Shown: positions 1 through 9,373 of the stretch, one piece after another | How the letters are laid out: each line of letters opens with the position of its first letter | How positions within the stretch are numbered: position 1 is the first letter of the stretch | Made by a program: the position numbers and the translations under genes | Notes under the pieces: model-generated | The model's input: only the letters and a program-made list of their open reading frames with translations | Databases searched by the model: none | Told to the model about the DNA's origin: nothing | Assembly: GCA_018105865.1 (NCBI GenBank) | Contig: CM030832.1 | Span: 19,845,519 to 19,909,518 of the forward strand | DNA length: 64,000 nucleotides | DNA from: Metaphire vulgaris | Taxonomy: Eukaryota > Annelida > Clitellata > Crassiclitellata > Megascolecidae | Direction: 5' to 3'

Positions 1-130
1 TGCAGATTTTTAGAGATGACTGATATAACAGGCCTGAAAGTGCAAGATGATGATCATGTAGTTCCAGGAGGCGGTAGACGTGAAGACGAGCGGCATTATT
101 ATTACAAGGTTCTTAACGCACATTAAGTCA
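1..130 (-). mobile_element. LINE-C fragment, 3' coding part
   Basis: This stretch resembles, on the minus strand, the end of the LINE-C reverse-transcriptase ORF seen more completely at 33.1-33.7 kb (shared pattern: cagattttTagagatgactga, then a region like gatgatgaacgt). It is cut by the window start. It is too short and diverged to show a catalytic motif. Confidence 0.45.
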
Positions 131-172
131 TTCACAAGTGAAGAATCATAAGTGCGGGGTGAGTCACATGAC

Positions 173-543
173 CTAAACAGTGTAGGCCAAACTGCAGAGT
201 GCAGTTTTCAGTCGGCGTTTAAAAACAATCAACGAAACAGTTAAGTCCGAAGTGACAAATTTAGGTAGATTGTTCCAAATAGACAGAGCAGCGATTGCAA
301 AGGAATGGTTGGTGAGAGAAAGGCAAGTGCGCCGCTTTATCAGTTTATTAGCACCACGTGATCTCAGTAGGTGAGACTGTCCCTGCAATTGAATGACGTC
401 TGCCAAGTAGCTGGGCTGTTGCGGTTATTGTCTTGAAAGTAGTTAGTACGATCTTGTACTGAATGTGGTATCGCATTGGTAGCCAATGGAGACGAGCAAG
501 GATCGGTGTAATTTGTTCTGTTCAGCGCACTTTACAAACAGTC
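173..543 (-). pseudogene. LINE-F reverse-transcriptase C-terminal tail (3' part)
   Basis: Minus-strand reading gives the typical C-terminal region of CR1/L2-like LINE ORF2: a PILARLHWLPMRYHIQYKI segment at about 430-500, then an intact 77-residue frame (406-173) with the LSIWNNLPK motif and a final basic FKRRLKTAL stretch before the stop. This part lies downstream of the catalytic YADD motif and is thought to belong to the thumb and tail. Upstream coding continues at 1932-2236 on the same strand. The two pieces are separated by a transposon at 554-1921, and removing it restores the order NSLA then RTVCKVR. An internal stop is present, so the ORF is dead. Confidence 0.75.
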
Positions 544-553
544 CTGGCCACTG

Positions 554-1921
554 TAGGGTGGTGCTTATTTTTGAAGTTTGTAAATATCTTCTTCTTACCC
601 CCCCCCCCATTTTGTTTGCATATGTAAGAATAAAATTCAGGCAAAATATCAGCCTTATTGGAGAATATTTAGAGGTAGCTCAATTACTCTAAAGTTTTGC
701 CAAGATAAATAGCTTCAATGCATACATACTAGCTTCTAATATAAAGATTTAAACTGAGATTTAAGCTGCAAAACAGTGCAAATGTAAAACCTTGGTTGCA
801 GTATTATTTAAATTTAGCACTTTAATAGTGAGATTGATTGATCGTGTAAATTCATCACGAATCAGCAGTCACTAGAGGACTAATGTTGCTTGAGACTGCT
901 GACATAATGCATTTCCATTTTCCACAGACATGTTTCTTGTTTAATTGTTTATATTGTGTGCTGACTGCTGACTGCTGACTGTCAGACATTGACAGTTCTT
1001 GCTACTTCAAAGAGAAAAGGGAAGAAGGGGATCAATGTCAGGTGTAGATGCAATCTTAGACGCAAAGGAAAAATGATCAGCCATGAGACAGGAAGAACTG
1101 CTTGCCAGATGCCAGCAAATGGAAGACCTGCAAAGAAGGCAAAATGAAAGGGCATTATTGATATCCAGCACCAGTAGCAGTGATTACAAAACTGATGAGG
1201 CCAGTAGCAGTCACGATACATATGCTGAAACTGAGGAGGGAGCTGTTGGAGGTTGCAGTTAGAAGACTTCTAAAAAGAGAAAGAGAGGCAGAAACAGTAT
1301 TATAACACCAGAACTTGCAGCTGCTCTGGACAGAATGAAAATGTCAGATCGAAAGGTGATGCATGCTCTTGTTGAAACTGCACAGAGCTTAGGTCATAAC
1401 ATTGGAGACCTGGCCCTCAAACGCGACTCGATTCGCCGACAGAGAATGAAACACAGATTTCACCAAGCAGCGACATTAAAAGCTGAGCTTAAAGGCAATG
1501 TGCCACTGGTGATTCACTGGAATGGCAAAATTATTGCTGATTTAACAACCAAAGTCGGTCAACACTGCAGACAGATATACTGTACTTCTTTACTAACTTC
1601 TTCTTTAAACACTGAACAGTTGCAGTCTGTAGTCTTTACAATTTTAGACTTTGCAAATTTGCATGTTCTTGCTTCCATTTGAAAATACTGTTTGATTTAA
1701 AGTGCTGCATAGCTGATATAAATCCTTGTCTCTGGTTTTTTTTAGAAAAATTAGCTGTAGTGACCATAATTGTTACCTATCAGGTTATTGAGCTACCAGT
1801 AATAGTTACCATAAGAGGATCAAACTTTTTTCTAATGATTTTAGCTAAAGAGGAATAGTTTGAGGGGGTAAGACAACTGAAAATTGCAAAAAAAATTTTA
1901 ATCTGTTTAAGCACCACACTA
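554..1921 (+). mobile_element. TE1: TAGG-ended transposon in LINE-F
   Basis: The ends are inverted repeats of about 14 bp: TAGGGTGGTGCTTA at the left and the complement of TAGTGTGGTGCTTA at the right. The flanks are CTGGCCACTG (544-553) and CTGGCCAGTG (1922-1931), a direct repeat matching 9 of 10. The site is partly palindromic, so the true duplication may be 8 bp. The element sits inside a LINE ORF that becomes contiguous when it is removed. It carries the N-terminal half of an uncharacterised transposase-like protein. A related element (TE2) lies at 4038-6389. Confidence 0.75.
1036..1572 (+). pseudogene. Transposase-like protein, N-terminal half (uncharacterised family)
   Basis: Frame from the ATG near 1081 (MRQEELLARCQQMEDLQ) through one stop at about 1260, then a basic KTSKKRKRGRNSIITPEL segment and MKMSDRKVMHALVETAQSLG. 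It ends in VPLVIHWNGKIIADLT near 1560. From memory of annotated invertebrate genomes, this matches a multi-copy protein family usually labelled uncharacterised, in which the HWDGK motif probably holds the first acidic catalytic residue. Here that residue reads N (HWNGK). After about 1572 the similarity stops and the frame runs into unrelated sequence, so only the N-terminal half is present. It lies inside TE1. The function as a transposase is inferred from the element's ends, not shown. Confidence 0.6.
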
Positions 1922-1931
1922 CTGGCCAGTG

Positions 1932-2236
1932 AGTTCTGTACCCGTTGCAACTTCTGTAAGTTTTTCCCCGAGATGCTGTAAAGTACAGAGTTACCGGTAC
2001 AGTAGTCCAGTCTAATGCTAACCACGGAACAGGCTATTGAGGCAGCTGTGTCAAAATCGATGCTGCTACGAATGTGCCTTAGAGCCCGCATGCGAAAGTG
2101 TGTTGACTTGCAGATTATGTCAACGTGGGCATCAAATGACAATGTGTTGTCGATGGTTACACCCATACTGCGGATGTTGCTTTTTGCTTGTAATGTATCA
2201 GTACAGGTTTTGGTTAGGGTTTCGGTAGAGTTTAGG
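1932..2236 (-). pseudogene. LINE-F reverse transcriptase, middle/C-terminal part
   Basis: Minus-strand frame with MGVTIDNTLSFDAHV, then IRLDYCTGNSVLYSISGKNL and LQKLQRVQNSLAS. These correspond to the region after the catalytic core of CR1/L2-type LINE RTs (LGVxxDxxLSFxxHI ... LDYCNSL ... LQRVQNSLAR). It joins the 173-543 segment once TE1 is removed. The upstream side is cut at about 2236 by telomere-like repeats and a MITE. Confidence 0.75.
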
Positions 2237-2240
2237 GTTA

Positions 2241-2647
2241 GAGGCTGTCCATTAATTATGTCAACAATTTAGGAAAGAGGGGTTTGAAAAAGTTTGACAG
2301 TTGTTGACAGGGGGAGGGGGGTCAAGAGAAGTCGACGTCAACAATTTGACTTTTTACAAATAATAAAAAAATAGGAAATTTCAGGGAATACTACTTCCTA
2401 CAATGGAAAAAGTTTGGCAAAAAGGTCATCACCACCACATTTTGACACTTGATGAGCAAAACAGGGAAAAAATGGTCAACACCACAAAAAATAATAACCT
2501 TGTAATTGGGACCTGTCATTAATCTTGGGGAGGGGTCAAAAGTTTCTGACGTAATTATGGGGGGTAAGTGAAAGTTGACAGTTGTTGACAAGGGAAGGGG
2601 GTCAAAAATTGCCCAAAGATTGTTGACATAATTAATGGACAGCCCCT
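2241..2647. mobile_element. TA-flanked MITE, copy 1 (Tc1/mariner-like by target)
   Basis: Inverted ends GAGGCTGTCCATTAATTATG at the left and the complement of the same sequence at the right (CATAATTAATGGACAGCCCC). The flanking dinucleotide is TA on both sides (2239-2240 and 2648-2649). It is 407 bp with no coding capacity. Internal G-runs such as gggggaggggggtcaa and repeats of tgacagttgttgaca are shared with the copy at 15470-15800. The superfamily is inferred only from the TA target. Confidence 0.75.
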
Positions 2648-2649
2648 TA

Positions 2650-2706
2650 CGGTTAGAGTTAAAGTCAACCATAACCATAACCCTGACCCTGAAACCCTAA
2701 CCCTTT
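2650..2706. repeat. Degenerate telomere-like repeat
   Basis: Contains ccataaccataaccctgaccctgaaaccctaaccc-like units (CCCTAA variants). The opposite orientation (ggtttTGGTTAGGGTTTcgg, tttagggttag) lies at about 2205-2240, just left of the MITE. Similar interstitial TTAGGG-like tracts occur at 41117-41130, 42584-42600 and 55798-55850. Confidence 0.55.
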
Positions 2707-2749
2707 CAACGCAATTTCTTTCAGTGTTTACGGACTTCTTTCGGTTACG

Positions 2750-3040
2750 CCACTCGTCTTCACGTCTAACCAGGAGGCTAGGAAATTAAGAGTGTTCGCA
2801 AGTAGACTGGTTTTGATTAATGAAGTGAGCTGCATAGTATCGTTATCTTATACCGAATGCGTTCGGATATTTTCAACGAGTGTAGTGACTTCAGTATAAG
2901 TGAGATATGGCAAAACGTTGCTGATTTAGTTACTATTCGGGCTAGTTCGTTTTTAATTGATTGTAATTTGCTGATGGAGTTTTTGGAACGTTATAGTAGA
3001 GGGAGTTGCAGTAATCTAGTTTGGAAGCGTAATATTTAAC
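2750..3040 (-). mobile_element. LINE-C fragment
   Basis: Runs parallel to 33265-33540 (shared pieces such as agtagactggttttgat, gaagtgagct, ttatagtagagggagtt). On the minus strand it encodes the LLQLP ... KLQSIKNELAR ... ILKSLHSLKISERIRYKI part of the LINE-C RT tail with several stops. The sequence is noticeably more diverged than the other LINE-C copies. Confidence 0.65.
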
Positions 3041-3277
3041 AAAAGCATTTCTGACTGGCAACTATAGAATGCAAGCAATAACTAACCATCAACGACCAAG
3101 CACCAGAAAAATACAAATAAAATGCGAAAGCCGTAACATCTCGTGGCAATCATTTTGATCAATATCAGTAGCAACAAATACGCTAGCAACTCGAATACGT
3201 TCGCTCACAGCCTCACAGGTCACACCTATAGTTAAATAGTAATAAATACGTCTAGGCGGATCTCTAAAATCTAAATA

Positions 3278-3689
3278 TAGTGTTGCCAGTGAACTTTTTG
3301 AAGAAAAAACAGATGGTGCCCTTAAAAACAAAAAAACAGGTTAGCAAAAAGGTCCAAAAAGATGATAAAATTCATTTAAAAAGTAAGAAACCTGAACAAT
3401 TTCGTAGCTTCGTCTCCAAAAAAGTCTTGACAAGCAAAAAAAGGTCATCATCAAGTTAACTTTATCCGATTTACATATTAATAGAGTCCTGACAAACAAA
3501 AAGGGGTGGTCAACTTGTCAACATGGAGTACATCTGAAAACTACTAATTTTCTAACTTTCACTGCATAAAGCAGGCAATTTTATAAATTTTCGCAGATTT
3601 AAAAAACCGATTCCGCTTAAAAAAACAACCAGGCGAGGCCATAAACCGGTTTTGGTTGGAATCAAGTTAAACCCACACTGGTAACACTG
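3278..3689. mobile_element. Possible hAT-like MITE
   Basis: The left end TAGTGTTGCCAGTG and right end CACTGGTAACACTG form imperfect inverted termini of the CAGTG type common in hAT elements. No clear 8-bp target duplication is visible. Inside are tracts such as cttgacaagcaaaaaaagg (3427) and cctgacaaacaaaaagggg (3488), a motif shared with other MITEs here. No ORF. Confidence 0.45.
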
Positions 3690-4029
3690 TTAGCCTACGT
3701 ACAGTTGTTGCGAAATTCCTGATTGACCCTGTTAAACGTTTAGGACAAAGAGGGAAAATCGTTCACTAAACTTGACCCCCGTCCCGGTCTGGGACAGCCT
3801 GTGCTTGTGAAGAAAACAATGACTTTTAATAATAGAACTTGTGTTTATTACAAAGCAGAACATCATGAAGGTCACGAACTTAATCAGAAAGGTGACATAT
3901 CAATGACTAATAATGTAGAACTTTGACAGAACAAGAAAACACGCATTTCTCATCAGCGAACAACAAGCATCGTGTTAACTACAGAGTTCAATCACAAGAG
4001 TTATGTCCTTAAGCATAGAAGGCAGATAG
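3690..4029. other. Unassigned, non-coding stretch
   Basis: No ORF, repeat or known motif recognised. It is probably old degraded repeat. It continues past the next transposon at 6398. Confidence 0.4.
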
Positions 4030-4399
4030 GTGAATACTAGGGTGCTCCATAGGTCAACGGTCAAAATTTTTTATCTCAAAAATCAGCTCCCTGCCCTTTT
4101 TCCCATTCATTGATGCATGTAAATAAAGTATGTAAGTTTTTGGGTGAATTTAAATTGTGTAAGCCTTGCCACCAGCAAGTCAAAGATGTGACAATGTATT
4201 TAAACAAACGCAAAAACTTCAATATTAGAAAATTTCATGTCCTACCTTAATTTATCACAAGAAGACGAGTTTGCATGTCATGTAAAGAGAAGAATGTGAC
4301 AAACGTGAATTATTAACACTTGGGGCTTTCAAAAAAACTATTCAGGAGTGCAGAAATATCGATGATGGCCAATAAGTTAAAATTTGTCAGTTGGTCAGA

Positions 4400-4672
4400 G
4401 AACGACATTGATGGCTGCATTTATCTACGAGGATGGAGCTGATGTTAAAACTGTGACACTGTCAAAATCTAGTCATACCAGGAAAAGTAGAGGGGAAATA
4501 GCAAGAGGGAGACAAAGAATAAAGTATACAGACAGCCTAAGAGAAGCAACAAAAGCTAAAGACATCATCGAACTGATAAGGAAAACCAGAAACAGAGAAG
4601 AGTGGAAAACTGGAAATCCATGGTCGCCAACGTAACAATACATGGCACGTCAAGAAAGGAAAGAAGAGAAAC
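4400..4672 (+). mobile_element. LINE 3' end inserted in TE2
   Basis: Plus-strand reading gives the characteristic LINE C-terminus: SRGEIARGRQRIKYTDSL followed by ELIRKTRNREEWK and, after a frameshift, the SMVANV terminus. It ends in acatggcacgtcaagaaagg. Only the last 80 or so residues remain, so it is a strongly 5'-truncated insertion. Confidence 0.65.
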
Positions 4673-4679
4673 ACTATCA

Positions 4680-6090
4680 AAGTCAAGTACCACAAGAGCA
4701 AGTAAGGCAATTCGAACAGAAGCGGCTCTTCTTGTAAAAACATCGTTTACTGCACCGAAGTGAACAACGGGATGGAAAATTGTGCCAGAAGACAGTGAGA
4801 GACTAGCCGTCTCATAGCAGGACTGCCAGCTCCCAGGGAAGGGAAGGTAAACTGTTTGATGTTCCGGCCATATCTGATGGCACTGGAGCAACCCAGGCAA
4901 CTGTTGCCCAGGATGTGATACACGGCTGGAGGGGTGAAAGCACAATAATTATTGTGGAGCCTGTGTAAAGCTAGAGACATTACTAGGTAGAAAATTATTC
5001 TACTTTGCTTGTCGACACAATGTAATGGAAAGAATGTTGTGAGAAGTTTGGCAGGAACCATTCGGTGAAACATCCAACCCATATACACTTGAATATAAGG
5101 ATTTTCAACAATCTTGGGGCGTACTTGCTCAACGATTTACATTCAAAACGCTTGACATTCGCTATCGTAGACAGAAACGTCAGCAAGAAGTACCGTAGTT
5201 ATTGCCTTTTTTCGTGAGGAGCTGTCTTTGCCGGAGGATTCTGGCGTTGCCTCAGAAGATGCTATGCCTTGTATTGACTATCGAGAAAGTGCCGAGCTAA
5301 TGCTGATATTTCTGAGAAAAGAACCACCTCGTGGTGTGCACTGGCTAAAGTCTGGAGCATTCCATCATGCCCGGTGGATGACAACCATCCTATACAGTAT
5401 TAAGAAGCATGCATTCGGCGAACAGCTGAATTACAACCAAGATAAAATGGACAAGTGGCATCGCGTTTGCTTGTTTGATGCACTTTTCTATGTGATAGCT
5501 TGGTTGTCAGCACGATCAGCTGCAGATGCACCAGTAAATGATTTTCAGTTCTTGAATGATCTTATGTGGCATAAAAGATATGATCGAGGAGTGGCACGGG
5601 CTGCTATGACAGCGCTTAACGGGCATTTGTGGTGCCTCACTGAAGAGATCGCACTGTTTGCGCTTTTCTCAACGCTTTTGTCAGATTCCAACAAGAAGCG
5701 AGTTATTCGTCAATTCCTGAGACATGAAGAAGACGATAATTCCCAATGTCTTCGAAATCATCCCAATTTTTCCACAATTGTCAACCTCTTCACTAACTTT
5801 GATTGGCACTAAATCTTGGCTGCTTTTCAGGCTTTTGCATTTAGACAGCAGTTGGATGCACTTGCCGCCGAACCAATGGGTGACTGATGCAGCGCATAAT
5901 GAAGCTGCCATGTTTGTTCACAAATTGCAAGGTCGTTAATGATATGGCTGAGAGGGCAGTCAAGCTGATCACAAACTTTGCTGGAACAATAATTGCAAAG
6001 GGCAAAACAAACAATACCTGTTGCGGACTGCAGAAAATCACAGACGTGAAACATCAAATTTCAAGAAGACCACTTTGCGTGATGCTCTGA
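4680..6090 (+). pseudogene. Transposase-like protein, C-terminal two thirds (uncharacterised family)
   Basis: Several frames must be followed. A Ser/Arg-rich start (about 4680) leads to the DGKL motif (about 4770) and RLAVS/LIAGLP. Next come a GTG segment (about 4880) and CRHNVMERML (about 5010-5040). The intact 194-residue frame 5228-5812 contains DYRESAELMLIFL, PPRGVHW, HHARWM and LTEEI. A final VVNDMAERAVKLI stretch lies at about 5930-5975. From memory the family has D-(D)-C..H-E order with the last acid in AERG/AERA. If so, the second D region is deleted in this copy (between about 4920 and 4970). At least four frameshifts or stops make it inactive. Confidence 0.65.
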
Positions 6091-6397
6091 ACTGATGTTA
6101 GCTTACTATGGTGCTGTCTGTTGTTCATAGTGGGTTTAAGCAATTTTATTCTACAAACTGTGGGCACTCATTATCTATTTTAGACCTGTTATATAATATT
6201 CACAATTGATTACAATTATGATTCGGATAATGGCAAAATGTTTACATTTTCCAACTTTTAATTTGCCTGGTGGCAAGGCTTAACCACATTATAAACACAA
6301 AATATTTTGTTATTCTGTTTGATAGTCTTCAAAATAATGGGGAAAACGCCGGGGAGCGAAACTTTTTGGACTTTTTTTGGAGCACCCTAGTGAATAC

Positions 6398-6860
6398 AAA
6401 CACCAAATGACCGTGAATGAATCGTGGAGGTCACTTAACCGCGACAAGCCATCTAATAAGAACGAGAAACAATTTAACTCTCTAATGGCGAATCAATCAA
6501 CATACGAATAATGAATCGTTCGAGCAATCGATATTTCAGTGTAGTTTTTGGAGGTCAATATAGCTAATAGCAAGAATTAAGGTCCACGAGAAACTGCAAG
6601 GTCACTGGATCAGGCGAGGAAAGTCAAAACCGTGGAGTGTGTGTTGATCATATAGTTACAAAACCAGTGGCAATGACTGGGTCACTATGGGGGGGGGTCA
6701 GGAACCACCCTTTACCTTGAAGATCTACTAAAAAGATGAAATCAACATCGAATGACGACGAACGATAACCAGGGTCAGGGTCTATACGATGACCTTCAAG
6801 TGACTTATCTCGAGGACGAACACAGAAGGATCATCTATTACATTAAAATCGTTATCTGTA
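6398..6860. other. Unassigned, non-coding stretch
   Basis: No ORF worth calling. It contains a G-run (ggggggg near 6690) and scattered aggtca-like words. I see no terminal repeats. Confidence 0.4.
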
Positions 6861-6867
6861 TGTCTGT

Positions 6868-7036
6868 TGCCTTCGAGCGTTCTGATTGGTTGGCTGTGTG
6901 AGCGTTCTGATTGGTTGCGTTCGAGCGTTCTGATTGTTTGGCTGTGTGAGCGTTCTGATTGGTTGGCTGTGTGAGCGTTCTGATTGGTTACCTTCAAGCG
7001 TTCTGATTGGTTGGCTGAGTGAGCGTTCTGACAGAA
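6868..7036. repeat. Minisatellite (GCGTTCTGATTGGTTGGCTG units)
   Basis: About seven tandem, imperfect copies of a unit of roughly 25 bp built on gcgttctgattggttggctg(tgtga). ORFs seen across it on both strands are periodic by-products. Confidence 0.85.
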
Positions 7037-7057
7037 GGATTGGATTGGTCGTTGCCT

Positions 7058-7182
7058 CGAGCGAAGCGAAGCGACGCGAAGCGACGCGAAGCGACGCGAA
7101 GCGACGCGAAGCGACGCGAAGCGAAGCGAAGCGAAGCGAAGCGAAGCGACCCTCATGCGAGCGAAGCTCGCGCGAGCGAAGC
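7058..7182. repeat. GCGAA/GCGAC short tandem repeat
   Basis: An uninterrupted run of GCGAA and GCGAC pentamers, with the last part (gcgagcgaagc, cgcgagcgaagc) degenerate. The frames across it translate to low-complexity Ser/Arg/Ala repeats and are not genes. Confidence 0.9.
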
Positions 7183-7570
7183 GAGCCTTCGAGTTCTAGT
7201 GCTAAGTTGAACACGCCTAGAACGTACTTGGAGATAACCTTGACACGCAATGACTAACCTTAATTGAACTTACGCTAGAGGTCCTGAACGAGAAGATAGG
7301 TTCTGAATCAAGGTCGAGAGCGTCCTTGACCTACAAAAGATATGTAATGACCTCTAGCATAACGATTTATGCATTCAACAGACAAGCAATTAATTAAGCA
7401 ATAAACCATGTGAAAGTCATCAGAATAATTAGTCACAATGCATAAGAGTTATAAGAACAATTCGATATAACAGTAAGAAGGTCGGGGAAGGGTTCTTTAC
7501 CTTCAATAAGGTGACCTAACGCAATACAAAAGTTTTACGGCGACTACCTGTCGCAAATATATACCGAAGT

Positions 7571-7720
7571 CAGTGGTGACCTCTACAGGGTCACGAAGGC
7601 CGGAGCCGTGTGTGTATGCTGAATGGTGACCTCTACAGGGTCACGAAGGCCGGAGCCGTGTATGTATGCTGAATGGTGACCTCTACAGGGTCACGAAGGC
7701 CGGAACCGTGTATGTAAGCC
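7571..7720 (+). repeat. Three tandem copies of a 50-bp unit
   Basis: Copies at 7571-7620, 7621-7670 and 7671-7720, each containing ggtgacctctacagggtcac followed by gaaggccggagccgtg. They are nearly identical, so the duplication is recent. They lie upstream of LTR-like sequence (7790-7970) and could be a U3 enhancer repeat. Confidence 0.85.
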
Positions 7721-7789
7721 TCAGGCCTTGGCAATAAGCCATGTGCAAGGGACTGGAGAGTTTGCAAGGCTCACCAGTGTTCGATCGCT

Positions 7790-7972
7790 CCGGATGCTGG
7801 GCGAAAATCCTAGCACGATCGGAATCTTTAACATTGTATAAGAGATGTAATAGGAACTCTGGAACTCGCTAATAAAAGGAGTGTAACTTGCGAACTTCCA
7901 ATTCGTTGCTGCGCCGTAATGCCTGGCGCCACCTAGCGAGCATTACGTACATGGATACTGGTGACTTTTTAC
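7790..7972 (+). other. Possible LTR R-U5 end with PBS-like TGG
   Basis: Shows in order tgtataagagatg (TATA-like, 7836), aataaaaggagtgtaac (polyadenylation-like, 7871), then acatggatac followed by tggtgacttttta, which could be a primer-binding site. No second LTR copy is in the window, so this is only a suggestion. Confidence 0.3.
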
Positions 7973-8353
7973 CAGATATTAGTGGCCAAATGGTCCTTCG
8001 TAGTGTGAGGGTTCAAATCCAGAGTAACATTCATCTTTGGGGTCGTTCAATCCTATATATATGATAAGCGAAAGCGCCATGTACCGAACGAACGGATAAC
8101 CGCTAATGCAAAGAATTGGCCGTGATCGGAGTCGGTGAATTCGAGGTGTGCACTTGGCATATTCTGACCGTTGGCGATTCGGCAGCGTTAGTGTCGTTCG
8201 GTGGGTGGAAGGATTTTCCGTTGCGTTTTACCATGCGGAGGAAATACTGGTAGTGTGCTAAAGTTCAGTCTTTCCAAAAGGGAAAGTTATAATGAGAGAA
8301 GATACATGTCAAGCGAAAATAACATGCGGCTGATTTCGTTAACCAGTGGAAAT

Positions 8354-8354
<1 letters not shown>

Positions 8355-8427
<73 letters not shown>
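8355..8427. repeat. (ATC)n microsatellite, tail of LINE-E
   Basis: About 24 ATC units directly next to the LINE-E target duplication. On the LINE's strand this is the 3' tail. The plus-strand poly-Ile frame across it is meaningless. Confidence 0.9.
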
Positions 8428-8505
8428 TTATGCCCTGACAATGCTTGCGCATGTGTAGGCAGCCCATTAACCATAGATCGCCATTTGTCTCTATCTAGAG
8501 CATTC

Positions 8506-9321
8506 CTATGTGCCTCGTATAAAGTTAATCCAATTGTTCACAATCTTCTTTAACATTGTCAATCCATCTCTTTTCGGTATTCCTCTGATTCTTTCTCCGT
8601 GAACTTTCCCGTACATTGCGATCTTTGGGTATCTATTGTTGTTCATTCTGACTACATGCCCGAAGTATCGTAGACGATGCTGCTTGAACCTTGTGAGAAT
8701 GTCCACGTCGTGGTTTAAGTGTCTCTTTACGAGCTCATTTCTTATTTGATTCATTCGAGTCACTCCTAAGATTTTCCTTAGGCAGGCCATCTCAAAGACG
8801 TGTAGCCTTTGATCAGTGGTTCGCTTGGAGGTCCATGTTTCAGAATTGTATAAAATGCAACTTAAGACAAGAACCTCATATAATCTCATTTTTGTATACT
8901 TTTAAATGTCTTTTGCTGTCCATATGTTATATAAAGCATGGAAGGCATTCCTTGATATGCCAATTCGTCGTGATACGTCTGCCTGGGAACCTTCTGTTGT
9001 ACTGAAGTTTCCTCCCAAGTAGACAAAGTTATTTGTTTGCTTTAATTGTTGGTTTTCATTTTCTATGTCGAATTGCTTAATATCTGTGTTAATTTTCATA
9101 CCCATTGTGCTTTCCTTGTGAACTCTGCTGACCATGTCCTGCAGTTTGCGAGTGGTTTCAGCCATAAGTCCAATGTCATCAGCAAATCTTAGGTTACTCA
9201 TCCATGTTCCTCCTATGTTTACTCCAGTTTTTTCTTCGTCTAAGGCCGTTGCCTTAACAACTTCCAGGAATATGTTGAACAGTAGCGGTGATAGGACGCT
9301 TCCTTGTAATACTCCTACTAT
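8506..9321 (-). pseudogene. LINE-E reverse transcriptase, 3' half
   Basis: On the minus strand: VGVLQGSVLSPLLFNIF (about 9325-9275), a FADDIGLMAE catalytic box (about 9190, the F/YxDD motif of RT), FVYLGGNFST (about 9020), then after a stop LYNSETWTSKRTTDQRLHVF and LRYFGHVVRMNN, ending in the IRGIPKRDGL tail. These are the palm, thumb and C-terminal parts of a non-LTR RT. The ORF is broken by a stop between 8889 and 8902. The upstream codons were separated by the gypsy-2 insertion and continue for about 20 bp at 12866-12885. Confidence 0.8.
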
Positions 9322-9373
9322 TGTAGAGTGATGGACACTTATAGGCCACGTCTACTCTCCAATAGATGAATAC

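Larger units (their letters stand above)
4038..6389 (+). mobile_element. TE2: TAGGGTG-ended transposon with 8-bp TSD
   Basis: Perfect 8-bp target duplication GTGAATAC at 4030-4037 and 6390-6397. The ends are TAGGGTGCTCC at the left and its complement GGAGCACCCTA at the right. A second inverted pair lies further in (gtaagccttgccaccagc near 4157, gcctggtggcaaggctta near 6266). The 2352-bp body holds a decayed transposase-like ORF (about 4680-6090) and a LINE 3' end inserted at about 4400-4672. The 8-bp duplication with T/CA-type ends is what hAT elements show, but the protein is not an obvious hAT transposase to me. This is the most complete copy of the family in the window. Confidence 0.8.

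Noticed and set aside
1185..1240. ctgatgaggcc ... gaaac looked like a hammerhead ribozyme core
   Set aside because: The two halves cannot form stem II, and the stretch is explained by coding sequence of the TE1 protein.
1335..5812. One host gene with a 3.2-kb intron joining the two halves of the TAGG-element protein
   Set aside because: Each half is enclosed by its own inverted ends and target duplication, and the candidate acceptor has no pyrimidine tract.
6782..7257. Several 100-residue frames with Ser/Arg/Ala repeats
   Set aside because: They are read through tandem repeats on both strands and have no conserved domain.
7983..8020. Box A-like TGGCCAAATGG and box B-like GGTTCAAATCC, suggesting a tRNA or SINE
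   Set aside because: Only 16 nt lie between the boxes, too short for an anticodon arm, and no acceptor stem pairs. No second copy was noticed.
8201..8458. 85-residue frame with a poly-Ile run
   Set aside because: It is the translation of the (ATC)n LINE tail.
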